From Aquarana catesbeiana (Eukaryota; Chordata; Amphibia; Anura; Ranidae): a DNA stretch of 64,000 nt. The stretch is taken from the NCBI RefSeq assembly GCF_042186555.1, contig NC_133327.1, positions 330,468,495 to 330,532,494 of the forward strand, written 5' to 3'. Below the pieces are notes generated by a model. That model was not told where the DNA came from. It saw only the letters and a program-made list of their open reading frames with translations, and did not search any database. Position 1 is the first letter of the stretch. Each line of letters opens with the position of its first letter. A program made the position numbers and the translations under genes. Below, in pieces: positions 1 through 12,200 of the stretch.

Positions 1-571
1 ACAAAATAGGGGATAGATATATGGCATTTTTATTATTATTTTTTTTTTTTACTAGTAATGGCGGTGATCTGCGATTTATATCATGACTGCGACATTATGA
101 CGGACACATCGGACACTTTTGGGACCATTGACAATTATACAGTGATCAGTGCTATAAAAATGCACTGATTACTATATAAATGTCACTGGCAGGGAAGGGG
201 TTAACACTAGGGGGCGATCAAGGGGTTAACTGTGTTCCCTGACTGTGTTTTCTAACTGTAGGGGGAGGGAACTGACTATAGGAGATGACAGATCGTGGTT
301 CCTAGCTATTAGGAACTCACAATCTGCATCTCCTTTTCTCACAGAACAGGGACTTATGTGTTTACACACGCGTCCCTGTTCTGCCTCTCGTGCCCGTGAT
401 CGCTCGTGGCCAGTGGTCATCGCGACCGCCGGTAATGACCATCTATACCCCCGCAGTGCAGCGGGCGCCCACCTGCTATTCCGCTTAAAGGAGCCGACGT
501 ACAGCTACGATGGTTTGCGGAATTCTGCCGACCTGCCACAGTATGACGGTGGCTGGTCAGCAAGTGATTAA
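1..571 (+). mobile_element. TTAA-flanked piggyBac-type non-autonomous element (family T1), 3' part
   Basis: This is the right part of the same family as the complete copy at 1822-2767: shared blocks include ACAAAATAGGGGATAG, the CTAGTAATGGCGG block and GGGGTTAA motifs. It ends in CAGCAAGTGATTAA, where the complete copy ends in CGGCAAGCGGTTAA. The terminal TTAA at 568-571 is the target duplication. No coding capacity. Confidence 0.75.
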
Positions 572-627
572 AGTAGCAAATTCAAAGAATCTCATGTAGA
601 AAAATTAGCATGTAGTACTGTTGCTGA

Positions 628-1087
628 TTAAAGCGGAGTTTCGCCTGCAAAAAATAAAATAAATAAAAAATAAAAAAAAAGTCAGCAGCTGTTGACTTTT
701 AAGAGAAGGACACTAACCTGTCCAGGGCACCCGCAATTTAATCACCCGAAGACGACCCGTCCCGGCTCCGGGTGGAGGCACCGGCATCTTAAGTAAGGGA
801 ATGAGGATGTGAAGCCTTGCGGCATCACAGCCTGTTTCCCTACTGCGCATGCGCGAGTTGCGCTGCGCGTTCTGGCTGGTCCCTGCTGTCTTCTGGGACC
901 TGTGTGTCTCCCAGAAGACAGCGGGGTGGGCTGACGGAGGAGGGGCCGGACAAGGCGATCTACACAATGAGGTGGGAGCAAAGACCCATATTAGACAGGT
1001 ATCTGCTCCCCCTGAAAGGTGCCAAATGTGACACCGGGGGGGACCGGATAAGCGGAAGTTCAATTTTTGGGTGGAACTCTGCTTTAA
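628..1087. mobile_element. TTAA-flanked MITE with TTAAAGCGGAGTT termini
   Basis: The left end TTAAAGCGGAGTTTCGCC and the right end GGGTGGAACTCTGCTTTAA form imperfect inverted repeats, each closed by TTAA (628-631, 1084-1087). The interior has an inverted pair around 878-928 (GTCTTCTGGGAC and GTCTCCCAGAAGAC). Non-coding; the reading frames crossing it are chance. Confidence 0.75.
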
Positions 1088-1171
1088 CACCCATATATCT
1101 TCTTTATCAAATCTTTGTATATTGTGAGAATTAGGTAACATGTAGGCATGTACGCCAGCTAAAATAATATA

Positions 1172-1650
1172 TACCGTATATACTGGAGTATAGGCCGACC
1201 CGAACATAAGCCGAGGCACCTAATTTTACCACAAAAAACTGGGAAAACGTATTGACTCGAGTATAAGCCTAGGGTGGGAAATGCCACAGCTACTGGGTAA
1301 ACAATGCCCACCTGCAGCCTCACTGTGCCCATCTGCAGCTGTAACTTTGATAACTAAAACAGCGGGTGTCTCCCGTTGTGTCCTGCATACACTGATACAG
1401 TTTCCCAGCATTGTATCAGTGTTCCGTCTATCACGGACGAGGAGGCGGCGGGGCTTTGTTACAATGGACGGCCGCCGAACAGACTGCATGACACAGCGGG
1501 AGACACCCGCTGTTTTAGTTATCAAAAGGTACGGCTGCAGATAGGCACAGTGGGGCGAGTATAAGCTGGGGGGGGGTTGTTTCAGCCTAAAAAAAAAAAA
1601 AAAAAAAAAAATGTGCTGAAAAACTCGGCTTATACTCAAGTATAATTGAG
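1172..1650. mobile_element. MITE with ATACTBGAGTATAAGCC-type inverted ends and an internal palindrome
   Basis: The left end (ATACTGGAGTATAGGCCGA from about 1178) and the right end (TCGGCTTATACTCAAGTAT, to about 1643) are inverted copies. Inside, 1343-1382 and 1488-1527 are a second inverted pair containing ACAGCGGGTGTCTCCCG. An A-run of about 22 lies at 1589-1610. No coding sequence. Confidence 0.65.

Positions 1651-1653
<3 letters not shown>

Positions 1654-1739
<86 letters not shown>
1654..1739. repeat. (TA)n microsatellite
   Basis: About 43 uninterrupted TA units, directly abutting the left terminus of the Tc1-like element. Tc1 elements insert at TA, so the tract may have been the target or grown from the duplicated TA. 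Confidence 0.95.
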
Positions 1740-1744
<5 letters not shown>

Positions 1745-1821
1745 GCGGCTGGTAAGAGGAGAATTCAGAGTATTGAACACGTCACTATTTTTCTAGGTAA
1801 ATATGCTTCTAAAAGGTGCTA

Positions 1822-2767
1822 TTAACCACTTCAGCCCTGGACCATTTGGCTGGCAAAAGACCAGAGCACTTTTTGTGATTCGGCACTGCGCTTTAACTGA
1901 CAATTGCGCGGTGGTGCGACATGGCTCCCAAACAAAATTGTTGTCCTTTTTTTTCCCACAAATGGAGCTTTCTTTTGGTGGTATTTGATCACCTCTGCGG
2001 TTTTTATTGTTTGCGAGATAAACAAAAAAAAAAAGAGCGACAATTTTGAAAAAAAACAAAAACGCATTATTTTTTACTTTTTGCTACAATAAATTTTCCC
2101 CAAAAATATATTAAACATTTTTTTTTTCCTCAGTTTAGGCCGATACGTATTCTTCCACATATTTTTGGTAAAAATCGCAATAAGCATTTATTGATTGGTT
2201 TGCGCAAAAGTTATAGCGTCTACAAAATAGGGGATAGTTTCATGGCATTTTTATTAATCATTTTTTCATTTTTTTTTTTTTTTTTTTTACTAGTAATGGC
2301 GGCAATCAGCGATTTTTATCGTGACTATGACATTATGGCGGAAAGTTCGGACACTTTTGGCGCTATTTTGGGACCATTCACATTTATACAGCGATCAGTG
2401 AGATTAAAAATGCATTGATTACTGTGTAAATGTGACTGGCAGTGAAGGGGTTAACAACTAGGGGCCGCTGCAGGGGTTAAGTGTGTCCTAGGGAGAGATT
2501 CTAACTGTGGGGGGGTGGTGAGGTGGGGGGCGGGCTATGTGCAACACGACACTGATCACCGCTCCCGATTACACGGAGCTGTGATCAGTGTCAGTGTCAC
2601 TAAGCAGAATGGGGAAATGCTTGTTTACATCAGCATTTCCCCGTTCTTCCTCTCCGTGAGACATCCGCGGAACCCGCAAACACACTCACGGAGCTCGCGG
2701 CGGGTGCGTGCCTGTACGTGCCCTTCTGCCAACGTATATTGGCGTGAGCCGGTCGGCAAGCGGTTAA
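1822..2767 (+). mobile_element. Complete TTAA-flanked piggyBac-type element (family T1)
   Basis: 946 bp bounded by TTAA at 1822-1825 and 2764-2767. The ends TTAACCACTTCAGCCC and GGTCGGCAAGCGGTTAA form a short imperfect terminal inverted repeat (CCACTT against CCGCTT). It sits in the left terminal repeat of Tc1-C, so it inserted later. It has no transposase and is presumably mobilised by a piggyBac-type enzyme. Confidence 0.8.
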
Positions 2768-2903
2768 CATAACATTTTCACCATGTCGGTAACAACCCAT
2801 GCAATCCATACAAAGAAAGCAAAACAAACAAAGTTCAGAAATTTTCAGAAATATTATTATTATTAAATGGAATGATGCAGGAAAAAAGCATTGGACACAC
2901 TAA

Positions 2904-3340
2904 TGCCCCATACACACGGTTGGATTTTCTGACGGAAAATGTGTGATAGGACCTTGTTGTCGGAAATTCCGACCGTGTGTAGGCTCCATCACACATTTTC
3001 CGTCGGATTTTCCGACACACAAAGTTTGAGAGCAGGCTATAAAATTTTCCGACAACAAAATCCGTTGTTAGAATTTCCGATCGTGTGTACACATATCTGA
3101 CGCACAAAGTGCCACGCATGCTCAGAATCAGAATAAATAAAGAGATGAAAGCTATTGGCTACTGCGTTCATAGTCCCAACGTACGTGTTTTACGTCACCG
3201 CGTTCAGAATGATCGGATTTTCCGACAACTTTGTGTGACCGTGTGTATGCAAGACAAGTTTGAGCCAACATCCGTCGGAAAAAATCCTAGGATTTTGTTG
3301 TCGGAATGTCCGATCAATGTCCGACCGTGTGTACGGGGCA
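2904..3340. mobile_element. Harbinger-type MITE, TGCCCCATACACACGG ends
   Basis: Ends TGCCCCATACACACGG and CCGTGTGTACGGGGCA are inverted and flanked by perfect 3-bp duplications TAA (2901-2903, 3341-3343), the target type of PIF/Harbinger. Internally it has several inverted TTTTCCGTCGGA-like blocks, so a transcript could fold into a long hairpin. A related copy is at 40188-40613. Confidence 0.8.
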
Positions 3341-3423
3341 TAACTGAAGTGTATTTAATACTTCGTACAAAATCCTTTGTTGGTAATGGCAGCTTCAAGA
3401 CACTTCCTGTATGTAGAAACTAG

Positions 3424-4359
3424 TCACATGCATTGCTCAGGTGTGATTTTGGCCCATTCATCCACACAAGTCTTCAAATCTTGCAGGTTCCATGGGCCTC
3501 TTCTATAAACTCTGATCTTTAATTCTTTCCATAGATTTTCTATTGGATTCAAGTCAGGTGATTGGCTGGGCCATGCTAGCAGCTTTATTTTCTTCTTCTT
3601 TGAAACCAATTGAGAGTTTCCTTGGCTTTGTGTTTGGGATCATTGTCTTGCTGACATGTCCACCCTCATTTTATCTTCATCATCCTGGTAGATGGCAACA
3701 GATTTTTATCAAGAATGTCTTGGTACATTTTTCCATTCATCCTTCCTTCCTTCAATGACGTGAAGTTTGTCAGTACTGTATGCTGAAAAACAGCCCCACA
3801 CCATGATGTTCCCACCTCCAAACTTCACCGTTGGTATGGTGTTTTTGGGGTGATGTGTAGTGACATTTGATCTCCAAAACATGGTGTATACTATGGCATC
3901 CAAAGAATTCAATTTTGGTCTCACCTGACCAGACTATATTCTCCCAGTATTTCACAGGCTTGTCTGAATGTCATGCAGCAAACTTTAAACGAGCCTCAAC
4001 ATGCTTTTCTTCAGCAATGGAGTCTTGCGTGGTGAGCGTGCATACAGGCCATGGCGATTGAGTGCATTACTTGTGTTCTTTGAAACAATTGTACCTGCTA
4101 ATTCCAGGTCTTTCTGAATCTCTCCACAAGTGGCCCTTGGCTCTTGGACAAAGCTTCTGGTAATTCTTTTCACTTCTCTGTCTGAAATATTGCAAGGAGC
4201 ACCTGGTCGTGGCTGGTTTACGGTGAAATGGCCCCAACCGTGCCCACTGGAACATTTTAGAAATCCTTCTGTAACCAATGCCATCAGTTTACAACAAGGT
4301 TGCGAAGAACTTGAGAGCCCTTTGCTTTTACCCATCACGAGATGTTTCTTGTGCAACAC
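3424..4359 (-). pseudogene. Tc1-like transposase pseudogene
   Basis: Reading the minus strand from 4359 to 3424 gives recognisable transposase blocks in several frames: an N-terminal helix-turn-helix region (4359-3985), then NTIPTVKFGGGNIMVWGCFS (within 3924-3709), then WPSQSPDLNPIENLWKELK near 3600-3500, which holds the catalytic-domain DLNPIEN motif. Frameshifts separate the blocks, so it cannot encode a working enzyme. Normal length is about 340 residues. Confidence 0.88.
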
Positions 4360-4727
4360 CTTGGTAATGAGATACCATTTTATAGGCCATCAGTTGAGAC
4401 TGAACCAGCTAATATTAGTTTGCACTGGCAAGGGGCAGGATTGCTTTATTATTACTGATATATTTCAGCTGGCGTCTAGGCTTTCCATGCCTTTTTGCAC
4501 CTTTTGCAAGTGTTCGGTACCTTTTCCCTGTGTCATTCCAGGGAAACTTAATTTCTGAACTTATTTGTTTTGGTTTCTTTGTATGTATGGATTGCACTGA
4601 CATGTGGTGAACATTTCATGTCAATAGCACCTTTAGAGACATATTTACCTAGAAAATTGGTGACGTATTCGATACTTATTTTACCCGCTGTGTATATACA
4701 GTATATATAACACATTTTCTTTTCTTC

Positions 4728-4730
<3 letters not shown>

Positions 4731-4760
<30 letters not shown>
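4731..4760. repeat. (AC)n microsatellite
   Basis: Fifteen AC units just outside the right end of Tc1-C. Confidence 0.95.
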
Positions 4761-4762
<2 letters not shown>

Positions 4763-4941
4763 TATTGTCAAATCTATTGGGACGCCTGCCTTTACACACA
4801 TGAACTTGAATGGCATCCGTAGGGTTCAATATTTAGTAATATACATATGTAAACCTACATAGGTTTATTTACATATGTATATGCATATCACTTTTTGTAA
4901 GATTATATTGTATGTTTTTTTTCATGCAGAACAATATGCCC

Positions 4942-4983
4942 AAGCTCCTGAAGAAGCGCTTACGTGCGTAACATGTAGAGCTG
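4942..4983 (+). ncRNA. Degenerate hammerhead-ribozyme motif, Penelope type
   Basis: Order of parts: stem I AGCTC, core CTGAAGA, stem II GCGC/GCGT, then GTAAC where GAAAC is expected, palindromic ACATGT, cleavage-type GTA, and stem I partner GAGCT. Stem I pairs over five bases. The GAAA to GTAA change should inactivate it. No Penelope reading frame is visible beside it. Confidence 0.5.
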
Positions 4984-5273
4984 AGCCACATCATGCTACA
5001 CCAAGCCTGATGGAACATTTTTAATCATCACTGCATGCTCTTACGACCATACAGGATACAAACAAACAATTTGGTGTAATTGGTGGTGTGATTTATGTCG
5101 TAAGCAATATTTATACTGTGGAAAAATTATTTAGCAAGGTTTGTTTATTCTCTTTTTTAAAATAACTTTGTGTAATAAAGTTGTTGAATTTTTAACTACA
5201 TGTATCTCAGTGCCTACAAAGCCCATTTCAAGTGTTTTCATAACAGTATTCCCTCCATAAATTTGCTATAGGA
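4984..5273. other. Unassigned intron 8 sequence
   Basis: AT-rich sequence following the degenerate hammerhead. No exon, splice-flanked frame or recognised repeat boundary seen. Confidence 0.6.
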
Positions 5274-5803
5274 TTAAAGTGTTACTAAACCCAGAACCTG
5301 CATTCACTATATCTGGTCTCACACAGTACACAGAACATAGAAATGCAATAGTTTTAGTAAATATAAACTGATAAATACCCTTTTTCATCAACTGTATATA
5401 ATCGATTAGAGCAATCTTGTGGCTTGTATCAGTGTGTGCAGATAGACTGTAGGAGGAATTTTCATTTCTCCCACACTTCAAGACCCTTGACCCTGTGTCT
5501 GGACAGTGCCGATTGGCCCTGTGCTGATCACATGCACCTTCCCAAAAAAAAAAAAAACCCAAAAAAACCCCCACAACTCTCTAGCAATACACAACAAACT
5601 GAACACTCCATAGAAGCTGTAAATATCAGGGTATTTTTTGGAGTCTGTGGAAGAAGGGGAGGATCAGAGAAGACAGGATCAAACAGCCTCTTTACACAAT
5701 GCGCAGGATTAACCCCTTAAGTTCCACACTAAGGGGGTATAACAAGCATGCTTTACTGCATATACCGACTGATTTTACTGTTGTGGGTTTAGTAACACTT
5801 TAA
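5274..5803. mobile_element. TTAA-flanked MITE with TTAAAGTGTTACTAAACCC ends
   Basis: 530 bp. The left end TTAAAGTGTTACTAAACCCA and right end TGGGTTTAGTAACACTTTAA are a near-perfect 20-bp inverted repeat closed by TTAA. Non-coding. Confidence 0.85.
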
Positions 5804-5980
5804 TCATTCACCTGGGGTGGCATCTTTATTGTTAACATAGTGTTCCATATATCAATAAGCCCCCGTCCACAGACAATGTTACCCGCCACAACACATTTTT
5901 GGGGAAGAGACCCTTGTTTTCTCAACATTGGAATAAACTGCTTTGTTAATGCAGGTGTTTGGATGCTGCCATTGGGTTAT

Positions 5981-6356
5981 GGGGGGGGGGGGGGGGGGGT
6001 TGAGTATGAAAGGGGGTAGGGGGTTAGCAAGGTTGCAGTGGGGTGCCAGGTGTGATGAAGATAAGGATGATAGGGGTATGGTGTGTTAGAAAGGTTGCAG
6101 TGGGGTGCCAGGTTGCCAGGTGTGATGAGGATGACAGGAGGTAGGGTGTTAGCAAGGTGGCAGTGGGGTGCCTGGTGTGATGAACAGGATGACAAGTGTT
6201 AGCAAGGTTGCAGTGAGGTACCAGGTGGAAGGAGGATGACAGGGGGTAGTGTATTAGGGAGGTTGCAGTGGGGTGCCAGGTGGGATGAGGATGACAGGGG
6301 GTTATGTATTAGCAAGGTGGCAGTGGGGTGCCAGGTTGGATGAGGATGACAGGGGA
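5981..6356 (+). repeat. G-rich minisatellite, about six copies of a roughly 60-bp unit
   Basis: Starts in a run of 18 Gs (about 5982-5999). Units contain TTAGCAAGGTTGCAGTGGGG, then TGCCAGGTGTGATGAGGATG and CAGGGGGTAGG, with indels between copies. The G-runs lie on the plus strand. Frames crossing it are repeat artefacts. Confidence 0.8.
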
Positions 6357-7205
6357 GAGAGAGGAAAAGCACAGAAAGAGAAAGAAGGATCACAAATATG
6401 AAAAAAGAAACACATTTTTGGCACGATCTGTATTATTTATGAATTTAGAAATTGAGAAATAAATGTACTCTTAAAAGTTTAGAAATATCCATTCCCTCAA
6501 ATGCACGTCTGCAGGCTTTAACTGATGCTTGGAGAGGTAAAAGAAAACAACAGTGCCGTAGCATGTATGTGTTATCTCATTTATGGGAATCACTGCCTCT
6601 TGAAATCCACTACAGCCTGTGTCCTCATGCTGTTATGGGAGATGGAGCATCCATCAAGATGTGACATCCCACCCACTGTGTTCTTTTTTAGTTACTGAAC
6701 ATGGAGGAGAAGGGGAGGGACTGGGCTGTCATTTAGGATCTGTATACACACCCAAATGTGTGATGTCAATATCATGTGACCTGAAAAGCTCAACTGAAAC
6801 AGGAAATGTTCTCTCCAGACCAAACTGAGCATGTGCAGCAGGACGCAAGACGCTCAACGCTCCTTTCTATTTTGGGTAATACCTGGTCTACATCTATGAC
6901 TATTGAATGATAGAGTCTCTTTGGTCATTTGCTGTGTGTTTTTACCTCACCAATCAAGTATCCTTGAGCTGCTACTCCAAAACCCCCTGGATAAAGCCCC
7001 TGGTTGGGTAATAGCTGCAAGCTTATGATAGCTTGCCTTCCGGTAAGCACGAACTTTATGTGGTGGAGGTGCCCGATTTTATGGTGGTGTTGGAAGTCAT
7101 TTCAAGAATTCACACATTTGTGTTTCATGGATAATTATATATCTCAAAATTTTTGGTGTTTAGGAGTCATTTTTAGATTTATGCACAATTATTTGTGGCA
7201 TATGG
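6357..7205. other. Unassigned intron 8 sequence
   Basis: No exon of RARS2 and no repeat termini recognised. Frames here lack codon-bias or similarity support. The next coding exon (exon 9) is not here. Confidence 0.6.
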
Positions 7206-7510
7206 ATTAATTTTATATCACAATACCATTTTCAGAGTGGCTCAGTCCCATTACTAAGATTTTACAATACATGGCCCTGGCAAAGTGGGCCTGGACCTTT
7301 AGCAGAGCAAGAGCCCCAAAGCATATTGTTTCCACCTCCATGCTTGACTGTAGGGATGGTGTTCTTAGGGTTATAGTCAGCATTTTTCCTCCTCCATAAA
7401 CGGCGAGTCGAGTTAATGCCAAAGAGCTCAATTTTGGCCTCATCTGAACACAGCACTTTCTCCCTTATCTGAATCGTTTAGATGTTCACAGGCAAGCTTT
7501 GGAGACTGTT
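7206..7510 (-). pseudogene. Tc1-like transposase fragment
   Basis: Minus-strand frames from 7456 give MLCSDEAKIELFGINSTRR, then NTIPTVKHGGGNNMLWG, the central catalytic part of Tc1-like transposase (DE.KIELFG and GGG.IMLWG blocks). Both ends are missing and the frame shifts after this block. It resembles the Tc1 copies of intron 2 more than Tc1-C. Confidence 0.8.
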
Positions 7511-8320
7511 ATCAGATTGGTGCACTCACGCACCTTGGAAACGTGAGTACCCTAATGTGGGGAGCTTTTATTCTAAATAAATATTTTATAAACGATATCA
7601 CACTATCCAGTTTTTTCTTTTCCTTTATTCCCAACTGTGGAGTTGCTACTGAAAATTGTGTATCTGGATTCCATCACTGAGCCGTGGGATGGCTCATAAG
7701 CGTGTTTAGACTCAGTCTCACAGATGAGTCGCACGCTCTGAGGTGAGCGGCTGTGCCCGGGGGGGGGGCACTGGATGGCACTTGAGCATGGAATTCTGAG
7801 CACTAAGCACTAAGATTAATGCACGCACGTTAGATTTCTTATGAACTGTTTTTATGGACTTTATGTGCATTTCTTTCATATATTGGACTTTAATAATCAC
7901 ATACTACATCCTGGATTTGATATTTACACTCATTGTGTGGCACTTGGCACTTTATTGTATTTTGCACTTATCACTGTGATATATTTCTTCACGCGGTATT
8001 TTCAGGCTATATAAATGATTTTTTTCATCCATTATTTATACAGGCAGTAGTTCAGTAATTGCTACTCTCATTCCAATAGTATACATCTAGTATATTATTT
8101 ACACATTGCACTTTAAAAACACTTGTTTTTTTTATATATATCTTTTGTGCCTTGCTGTGGCTGGATAAGCCGCTTATGCGGTATTTTCAGTATACCTTAT
8201 ATGCATTAATAATCTTCAGGTTGATATTTTCACCTTAGCGCAGCTTATCTTTTGTATACATTGAAGTTAGAAGCTATCATGAACAGCTGCACCAGATTCT
8301 GAGTGCATCAGTTTTAGTAA
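7511..8320. other. Unassigned repeat-like intron sequence
   Basis: AT-rich with a C/G-rich island near 7690-7780 (a run of 9 Gs near 7760). GCGGTATTTTCAG occurs twice (about 7993 and 8178), suggesting an uncharacterised repeat. No coding support. Confidence 0.4.
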
Positions 8321-8324
8321 ATCT

Positions 8325-8430
8325 CCACCTCTGTCTCCATCATTTAAAATACACCTATGATAAAAATGATAGACCCTTCATTTCTTTGTAAGTAGGCAAA
8401 CTTACAAAATCTAATCTAATTACATAAAAT
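8325..8430. mobile_element. Solo Tc1 terminal-repeat fragment
   Basis: CTGTCTCCATCATTTAAAAT, then ACACCTATGATAAAAATGAT and AGACCCTTCATTTCTTTGTA match the right terminal repeat of the Tc1-A copy at about 41530-41620. It lies 200 bp beyond the exon 8 donor. Confidence 0.8.
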
Positions 8431-8627
8431 TATTATTTTACCCACTGTAGGTTTCTACACAGTTTCCAGCAGGATCACCAATAATCTAACATGCATCAGA
8501 CAACACTGGCTGCTCCTCAAAACACGAACTGGTGGTAAACACAGATGTCTCAGAGTAGCTAAACATCCAACTGCATTCTGGTGTACAGTATATGGACTAG
8601 CTATGATTTATTGTAAATACAACTTAC

Positions 8628-8704
8628 CTCAAAAAGGTGTTGTAAAGGATTAGCTCTAAGTTTCTCTTCACATCCATACTTGCTGAATCCAGCACCCAAT
8701 AGGC
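8628..8704 (-). CDS. RARS2: RARS2 exon 8 (residues 177-202)
   Basis: 77 nt between acceptor AATCTAG and a strong donor GAG|GTAAGTTG. The first two bases complete a glycine codon begun in exon 7. The translation LLGAGFSKYG and NPLQHLFE matches the human LLGTGFQLFG and NPLQHLFE segments. It is separated from exon 7 by 22 kb of mostly nested transposons. Exon 9 was not found in 1-8627, so the rest of the gene lies to the left of the window. Confidence 0.96.
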
Positions 8705-9226
8705 CTAGATTAAGAGAGGTTTGAAAACTATCAGAAAAATGGTACATATTCCATATACTTGTTTTCTGTCAAAATCATCTCAACTCTTATGTGGTGCTAC
8801 AGACCTATTAACCAAGATTAAAGCACCTCTCACCCTGTGCGTACTCCCACTTCTGGCACTCATGCTTCGCCTTGGATCCGTACAGTGGTGCAATCTGTGA
8901 CCGCTGTGGCCACTAGACAAAGTGAATCACTAATCGCAGTACTGGGTGGCTGTGATTGGCACTGGTTTCATGTGATCAATCACAGCGATCACATGAAAAG
9001 TAGTAAACAATGGTTGTCATTTATGGCTTACTACAGTGATCTCTGATTGGTCACAGTGATCACATGGATGGTACAGGGTCAATCACAGCGGAGCTGTAGC
9101 ATGATAGCTGTGGCCAATCACAGCTATCACAACTGTACACAATGACACAAGAATAGATGCCAAACATAGATAAAAATGATTGCTTATACAGTGATGATCA
9201 CTGTATAACCAATCAGTGTAAAAAAC

Positions 9227-9271
<45 letters not shown>

Positions 9272-12200
9272 CCCCACACACTCTGGTGACAGTATGTAAT
9301 GAAAAAAAATTATTATTTTTTTTAACATACTGTCACTAGAACAAGCACAATGTCACTATGGTGACATCGTACTGCTGTGGCGGTGATCATGTAAAATGGC
9401 TGGCTGCAATGTCACTAGACCAGTGCTGTCAGTCAGTATCCCTAATCACCACTGCACCAGTCATATTGTCCCTAATCACTGCCACACCAGTTACAGTGTT
9501 TTTGATCACCAACACACCTGTCCCAGTGTCACCAGACCGGTGTATGCCTGCAACAGTGTCCCAAAACACTGCCATACCAGTGTAGTGTTTGTTACCTCTG
9601 CCTGCTGCCTATACTAACCCCCTGTTTATTGACATTTCTGCGTGCTGCCTGGACCAGTCCTTTGCCTGTTGCTGACCATATGTCTGCCTGCACCTGAACT
9701 AATCCATCTACACATCCCTCTGACTATGCTCCTGCGAGACACCAATCAAGGTCATCCCCTGTGGACAACTGCACCCCCCTGAAACCAGAGGAACTCTTTT
9801 GTTCTTCCTTTCTTCAGCCTCCTGTACTTGGCTTATGGGAACTGGGACTACTATAGGTGACATTAAAAGGGATTGTAAACCCTCATTTTCTTTATCGTAC
9901 ATCACGGGACACAGAGCACCATAATAATGACTATGTGGGTTATACGCTTACCTTTAGGTGATTGGACACTGGCAACCAAAAGTTAGACGGTTCCTCCCAT
10001 ATAACCCCTCCTATACTGGAAGTACCTCAGTTTTTTCGCCAGTGTCTTGAAGGTGATGGTCATGGCTGTTGAAGCTCTTCAAATTTCTTCAAAAATGTCC
10101 CACTGAGGACGTCCTAATCGGATCCATTCGGATGGCTTAACAAAGCTAAAGTGGATGGTACTCGAACCTCGGTTCAAGAACGAGGTATTGCTTGTAACGT
10201 ATCCTATATAGGCGCTGGACCCTTGTTAAGTTGGTATTCCTGGTCAATCTTGCCCAAGGTAAAACCAGAAAGGGTGCTTTACAGGTCCAGGGGTGTGGAC
10301 CCCAATATATGGGGGACCCGGTCCCTGAAGGTCCTTAGAGGCGCTACCCGCCGTGATGGGGGAAGATTGGGCCTGGTAAGACAGGCCCTGCTGCTTGGGA
10401 TGGTGAGTACTCCTTTTGGGATATATATATATATTTATTTATTTCCCTTTGAAACTGCTGGTAACTTTGAGCCTGTGTCTGGGATTACAGATGGTCGGTT
10501 TGGCGTGCATTTTTGAATACTGGCGTGCGCGCGCCCGCCGCGTGCGTGCCGCCGGCGTGTGTACATGCACCGCTGCTGTGCGCATTGCCGATGCGCCGCG
10601 TGCGTCTGGACGGCGCATGTGCCGTGTGGTGGACGTGCCGCCGGTCGCTGATGCGCGCGCTCACTCTCAAGCTAGTGCTTATAGGCATGGAGCTCCTGGC
10701 GTGTGCGTGGACAACACAGAGCGATAGTTGGGCATGTGAGTCTGGTGGTCTTGGACACTGTGGTGACAGGCTAAAGGTTGGTTATAGTTTGTGGGGCGTA
10801 CTCCTTTTCTTCCTCGTGTGAAAGCAATGTCTTCCAGAAAACGAGGTATAGGGAACAAGGCAAGCACAGGGGTAAGAGTACCTCCTTTAAAAACAGGAGA
10901 CCAACCCCATGCTGATGCAGCCTCAGTTTCTTCTGAAAGACCTGCGGCATCTGGCCTGGCTGAGCCATTGCATTTGTCAGGCATAGTGGCCACTACCAAT
11001 ATACCTGCCTCGGCTTATGTTACAAAGGATGATTTGGCATCTGCCTTAGTGGGCCTTGAGGGCATAAAATAGCTGGCATGATTGCCTCTGTAACACAGGA
11101 GGGGAGGAAGCGTAATAGATCTCCCTCCCCTGAGCCTGGGCCAAGTGGAGAGTCACTAGAGCACCAGGACTCTTATAGCCACATGGGTCCAGGTGACCTG
11201 GAACCAGAATGGGCAGAGGATTTGGAAGAGGTGGTCATAAAGGACCGAGAGGAAGGAGAGGCCGAAGGATCCTCGGCTGAGGACTGGCTCTGAAGAGCCA
11301 ATTTCAGCCTCCCATTCCCAAACATTGTTTATCCAATCTCTAATTGAGATGGTACGAATTGGGTTTAAGTTACCCCCGGTTCAGGAGTCTGCACTCTCCT
11401 GTTCTACTTTGGGGTCTTTGTGACCTCAGCAAATTTCCCAAGCGTTCCTTTGCATCCGTTATTGGAGCAGGTGGTTTGCGTGAACTGGGAGCACCCTGAC
11501 AGGATATACTTACCTCCAAAAAGGTTTTCCATCTGATATCCTATGGAGGAGAGGTTCAGGAAGAAATGGAGCACATCGTTGGTGGACGCTGCCATATCTT
11601 CTGTAAACAAAAGTTTAACCTGTCCAGTGGATAATGCCCAGGTATTCAAGGATCCGGCTGATAAAAAGCTAGAGTCCTTATTAAAGGCCTCCTTTTCGGT
11701 GGCTGGTGCAGCAGTTCAGCCAGCAGTTGCAGATATTGGGATTTGCCAATCCCTAAAGGATCGCTTTAAAAGGTTGGTGAAGAACATATCTTGCCATGAG
11801 GAATCTGCCGAGGAGTTATCGGAGATTCCTCATGCCTTATGTTTTGCAGTAGACGCATTGAAAGACTCAATCCAACAGATGTCTCGTTTTGCGTTACTGT
11901 CGATTCATATGCGCAGATTCTTATGGCTAAAGAACTGGTCTGTTGAGACGCCATGTAAAAGGCTACTTGCAGCTTTTCCATTTCATGGAGAGCGCTTGTT
12001 TGGCGAGGATCTGGATAAATATATCCAAAAGATCCCTGGAGGAAAGAGTGCCCTGCTCCCTATTAAAAAGAAGGGGAAGCAACCCTCTTAAAAAATTCCT
12101 AATGCTCCAGGACCTGGTGCTTCTTCCCCTAAGCGGTATCGACAGCCTCTGCCGTCTGGGTTTAAAAGATCCCAGGGTCAGAAGAAACCCTGGACCCAAA

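Larger units (their letters stand above)
1738..4693 (-). mobile_element. Tc1-like transposon (Tc1-C) with long inverted repeats, interrupted twice
   Basis: The right terminal region (about 4540-4693) is the inverted copy of a left terminal region split into 1738-1821 and 2768-2900; CTAGGTAAATATG and GTGCAATCCATACA-like blocks are shared. The left repeat is split by a TTAA element (1822-2767), and a Harbinger-type MITE (2904-3340) follows. The transposase remnant lies on the minus strand at 3424-4359. Confidence 0.8.

Noticed and set aside
1226..1780. 184-codon minus-strand frame
   Set aside because: Mostly translated (TA)n and homopolymer sequence of a MITE.
7530..7552. Possible hammerhead (GGAAACGTGAG)
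   Set aside because: GAAAC is present but no CTGANGA core lies at a suitable distance on that strand.
1..8627. RARS2 exon 9
   Set aside because: I scanned the minus strand for the segment after LQHLFE and found no splice-flanked match; it probably lies to the left of the window.
10485..10827. GC-rich frames near 10.5-10.8 kb as a possible host exon or CpG island
   Set aside because: The GC-rich block lies within the DIRS-A leader and lacks splice-flanked conserved coding sequence.
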